Source: Umbelopsis ramanniana AG | Taxonomy: Eukaryota > Mucoromycota > Umbelopsidomycetes > Umbelopsidales > Umbelopsidaceae | DNA length: 64,000 nt | NCBI RefSeq assembly: GCF_025399195.1 | Contig: NW_026252122.1 | Coordinates: 164,549-228,548 of the forward strand | Direction: 5' to 3' | Shown: piece by piece, positions 60,367-64,000 of the stretch | Numbering within the stretch: position 1 is the stretch's first letter | Layout of the letters: each line of letters begins with the position of its first letter | The notes under the pieces: generated by a model | Told to the model about the DNA's origin: nothing | Database searches by the model: none | The model's input: only the letters and a program-made list of their open reading frames with translations | Program-made: the position numbers and the translations under genes

Positions 60367-62690
60367 TCAACTAGCTTTCACTAGTAGAAAAAACCGCATT
60401 TGTAGCGGCGATGTTTGGTTGTTACCGTGTTGGTCTTGCAAACTGGCTCGGCCTTTGACCACCATTCCAGATTGCTTCAGCTGCGTGATACATGTTTTCT
60501 CAGCACTGATATCTCGTTGCCATAGAATCTGACAGTTTGTGCAGACCACAATTCCATGGTGAGTTATTCCTTCTGGAGTCCACACCTTCTTGAAATCCCT
60601 CCGACTACATTTACTACAGACCTTACAAAGTTAAGATTTTGAAGTATGGATTATCTTTCGTTGACAGTCATCATATTCTCCTGCAATGTATAATATTCAT
60701 CAAAGGGAATCGCCAGCAGCTTTCCTTCTCTTTCTCTGCACTCTGGTGCTTTCCACAACACCCAACAACACCGTTCTTCTTGTCTGGGATATGCGCAAGG
60801 TTTTTCCTGCCGAACATGGCATCGCCAAGTTTACCAAAGAACCCTGGCTGATTCTTGGAAAGGCGCAGGCTTCCAAGCCTAGTACCAGGCATTGACTATT
60901 GGCATTCGTATGGATAGCAGACTCCTCATAGAAAGATGACATATGAGCTTTTTGGACTCTTATGGAGTACGAAATAAATTTTGATACCTGGTGCCAGTTG
61001 CCAAAGTGGGTGGAGAGATGTCATTTTGTTCTGAAACAGCCCTTTTCTTTCTTCTTCGTCTGCGATGTTTTCCCGTTGACTTCCTGGCATTAGACTTCTT
61101 GCCACCATCTAGGAAAGCACAAATCAACTCTTCCCGGGTCTTGATAGTTGCGAAACCTTCCTTTGCCATGACGATGGCTGTAGAAGCACAGTATTGCTTC
61201 CAAGTTGACCACAATATCGCCAAAGTATAGATGATACTGCTGTACACTGGCAGTTCTCGGAGTTGGACGTTCTGTTTCCACAATAAAATAACCTGATTCT
61301 ACTTTCTCCCCCACCCCCACCCCCCAATTTCTTTTGTTTCTTTGGCCTGAGCCTACCATTGAGTAGTACTTTAGGCTCGACATCCGTCTCACTTGATGGT
61401 CGGTTTGCCAGAACCATAACAGGCGGTGAATATTTGGTTTCGGCCAGGGCCGACCGTCACTGGTTGAAAATATTCATGAATTTCACTTACGGTGAAGTCT
61501 TGTAGCTCCAGTCGCATATTCTGAACTTCTTTATCGGATGCCCTGAATACCAAAAAAAATTCTTTTTCGAATGCTTTTCTGCGAGCAAATAGAAAATTGA
61601 TGGCATATCCATTGGTCATTATCTTGTTAGCAAATGCGATTTTATCTTTTTTGCAGGCCAGTTCATCAACCATTGAATTTTTGGTCAAATGATGAATACT
61701 GCAAGTTTACTAAGATATTGCTTTTGCTTAGCTTCGCATACGAAAAATACGAAAGTAAAAGCGTCAAAAAGACCTTGTTATAAACCTTGGGGGACATTGG
61801 GGCCACAATAGAGTAATTATACTTGCTACCATTTCTGCGTTTGGGGTGACAAAACATCAAGCAAAGGATGTGCTGGGGTATATGGAAAATCAACCAGGTA
61901 GCTCTTTTGTGTCAGAGTGTTTACTATTTCTAGCATGTTCGTTGATAATCTGGTATCGTGCGTCTTTTGGCAACGTCTGTCAAAGATACAGTGAGACCGT
62001 TATCATATTTTTACGGCGGCAATTGGTTACATTCAGTCTTACAAGAATTTTTTTAAGATTTTGTATCGAAGATAACTGGCATCTCGTACCGCAAAATTTT
62101 CGACAATATCGCTTGAGTAATTGGTTGCCGATGTAACGCATGCCTCTGATATGGCGGCAGAAATTCTTGTTGGCTTCTCAATCCAGAGTCTCGTGATGGC
62201 TGGGTGAGCTGTCTTCAAATTTTCCTATACTTGATTTAATTTTTTTAGAGGGAGCTTAGAGTTGGAACCGGTCACTCTTTCCCCGCGTACTATTTGGAAA
62301 ATGGAATGAGAGACAGTATTGCTTGAAGCAGAAAGTACTGAGAGCAACGTTCGTGAGCATGAATACGTTTACGAGCATTTGCGTGAGTATCATAACCGAA
62401 CGCACATATTTGCAAAGATGGATGACTTTGGAGTGGAAGCCATCTCGGTATGGTGCTTTGATAGCCCTTTCGAATGTGCATTTTCTCGTCATATGTCAAA
62501 TTTCTCACCAACAACCTCTTGTAGCAGCTCTTCAGTGCTCGTTGTGTAATAAAAACAAAGTTTTGATCTGCTGCTCATATACTCTTCTGAATGGCAATAT
62601 GGACGCGGATTTGGAACAAAATCGACGTTGGTTGAGTCTGCTGCTTTTTGTACTCTTCCATATTCCTTTTCTCGCTTTTCTTCATTTAGT
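60367..62690 (-). pseudogene. Decayed TnpB/Fanzor-like RuvC nuclease gene
   Basis: Blocks of one protein appear in order on the minus strand but in different frames and with stops. N-terminal helices are at 62256-62514 (KVIHLCKYVRSVMILTQML). A second block is near 62,060-62,150 (NYSSDIVENFAVRDASYLRY). The RuvC-I region is at 61389-61688 (FTVSEIHEYFQPV, then VGPGRNQIFTACYGSG). A basic region is at 60960-61283 (LICAFLDGGKKSNARKS). The RuvC-II region is near 60,660-60,860 (GDAMFGRKNLAH ... KLLAIPFDEYY). A zinc ribbon with RuvC-III is at 60400-60630 (VCSKCSRRDF ... VVCTNCQILWQRDISA). Family consensus has Asp where VGPGR has its first Gly, and Asn-Ala where RDISA has Ser-Ala. TnpB/Fanzor proteins are RNA-guided nucleases of transposons. 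This copy is clearly broken several times. No terminal repeats were found. Confidence 0.75.
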
Positions 62691-63265
62691 TCTTAAGCCG
62701 ACTTTTGCCGTTTGCCTATTTAATGTTTCAATTGGTTAAATATGGAGAGTAACTAAAATGATTTTGAAAATATGTACCTTTCAGTGTTGCATGATTAGAA
62801 CATTCTCTCGATCGTGCATCTCTATGGCCAGGCTGTCCGTAGCTTGCTGCACGTCACTAACCTGTCGTTAACGCTTTTAATTCTTGTTTATTTACTAGCA
62901 TGACAAAAACCACCTGCATAATAATCGTCGCAATTCTGCTTCCCGGCCGTTCCTTGCGCTTCTCGCCACCTTTTATCCTTCTTGAGGCGCATTAATTCTG
63001 ATAGCGATGGATATAAAGAGAAACTTTTAATTCTGAAGTAATAGATGTAATGAGTCTGTCGTTGTCAACCATGCCGTAAAGGTGATGTATCAGAAGTGGT
63101 TCAAGAGTGTTAGGGATGCAGTACTGAATAAATGAATGGGACACGCCAGTTGTTGTCAAGTAGATCCTAAAAAGGAGTAAAAAGGCAGACAGGGAATCGA
63201 ATGACATTGTTTCAATTAACAGCATTAAATAAATAAGAACAGCTAACAGTTGCCTACATTGGTCT

Positions 63266-63568
63266 TTAATTGTAGGCATCACCATATTCGGGTAGTAATG
63301 AGAGTACCAAGAACTTGTGCGAGGTATATTTTCCAAGAGTTATTATGCAAGAGTTATTAGCTCCTATAAGCAGGCTGTACAGATGCCATGGGCTGCCAAT
63401 AGGATAAGAATGCTCAAAGTTTTCTTTTTTGAAACAAAGTGTACAAAGCTTGCTTGTTAAATCAATATCCAGGCATTGGTGAAAATAGATCAAATGGCTT
63501 GACAACATCAACAGCACAAACTTGCTGCGCTTAAGGTATGTCAAAAGATGGTATGGACTGAGGTGCAA
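63266..63568 (-). mobile_element. Possible LINE fragment (reverse-transcriptase zinc-binding segment)
   Basis: A 100-codon frame reads FVLLMLSSHLIYFHQCLDID, then SKLCTLCFKKENFEHSYPIG and WHLYSLL. C-x2-C-x5-E-x3-H is the start of the zinc-binding segment that follows the reverse transcriptase in many non-LTR elements; the final Cys of the motif is not seen. Following minus-strand sequence (62992-63336) could be more of the same element. The match rests on one short motif. Confidence 0.3.
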
Positions 63569-63593
63569 TTTATGTAGGCAGTTTTCACACCTT

Positions 63594-64000
63594 GTGAGAA
63601 TATCCAGTTACAAAATTACATTTTATTTTGTAAGTTTACCCAAAAGCTCGCCTCGCGGGAAAGAAAGAAACAGTAGGTTCTGGTCACAGGACACCATTAG
63701 GAGAAGAAGCAGGAGCCCCGCTTGGGATAGAAGGACAAACTGGGTACTAAATGAGCTGGAAAACAACAGGTTACAGATCATACCAGCTGCTCAACAGAGA
63801 TACATATGGAACCCTCAATGCATACAACGCCCATTCGAATGTCACACCGTAGATGACATCCCGAAGCTTGACCACTGGGTGATGCAGAACAAGGAGTACC
63901 AGTCCATCAAAATGTCTGCCTGGACAACAAGTAACATTCGGAACTACTGGAGAGACCAGGATTCCAAGCCACTGTTGATGCCCCCTATGCGCTTGTCAAG
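63594..64000 (+). other. Open reading frame running off the right edge
   Basis: The frame of AGT at 63672 is open from before 63,594 to the window end (135 codons or more): GKERNSRFWSQDTIRRRSRS, then TNWVLNELENNRLQIIPAAQ, then YIWNPQCIQRPFECHTVDD. Trp, Arg and Gln are common, and the local base composition is less AT-rich than the flank. I do not recognise it. It may be part of a repetitive element or the 5' part of a gene beyond the edge. Confidence 0.35.

Overview
The window looks like nuclear DNA from an early-diverging fungus, most likely Mucoromycota (Mucorales-like). Genes are packed on both strands and broken by many short introns of about 50-110 bp with GTAAGT/GTATGT-like donors. The gene set is typical of filamentous fungi: tricalbin, anillin/Bud4, a KRE9/KNH-type GPI protein, PEX13/PEX16 and an SRE-like double GATA factor. 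The right end carries a decayed TnpB/Fanzor-like nuclease gene of the kind common in Mucorales. There are no operons, tRNA or rRNA genes, or CRISPR arrays.

Layout. 1-3.3 kb (minus): a bHLH factor cut by the left edge, then a double-GATA-finger factor whose upstream region is dense in GATAAG sites. 5.4-14.9 kb: HAD phosphatase (minus), a 15-exon tricalbin with an SMP domain and six C2 domains (plus), a PHD-finger protein (plus). 15.3-23 kb (minus): importin-beta (IPO7/Sxm1 type), SCP2 protein ending in a peroxisomal AKL signal, D-2-hydroxyacid dehydrogenase. 23.1-32.6 kb: mitochondrial ribosomal protein mL58, SFT2, a short-chain dehydrogenase, a LAMTOR4-like Ragulator subunit, ATP synthase subunit Atp18, kinetochore Spc25, ribosomal protein eL18, PEX13. 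32.7-37.5 kb is AT-rich and gene-poor. It holds three very small cationic protein genes that share a C-terminal [IV]PAxxxYRA motif, each with its own TATA box; these are the best candidate for something undescribed. 37.5-42 kb: PEX16, SYS1, an unrecognised 632-aa protein. 44.2-53.2 kb: ammonium transporter, a GT31-GT32 two-domain glycosyltransferase, an anillin/Bud4-like protein. 55-59 kb: F-box protein, triosephosphate isomerase, KRE9-like GPI protein. 59-64 kb is repeat-like: a broken TnpB/Fanzor-like gene, a possible LINE fragment, and an open frame running off the right edge.

The genes are mostly unrelated housekeeping functions. Three encode peroxisome proteins (PEX13, PEX16, SCP2-AKL) and several pairs share short divergent promoters (22,969-23,111; 28,353-28,557; 38,878-39,048). 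Exon boundaries were read by eye from splice signals and frame continuity. Family assignments rest on remembered motifs; no database search was run.
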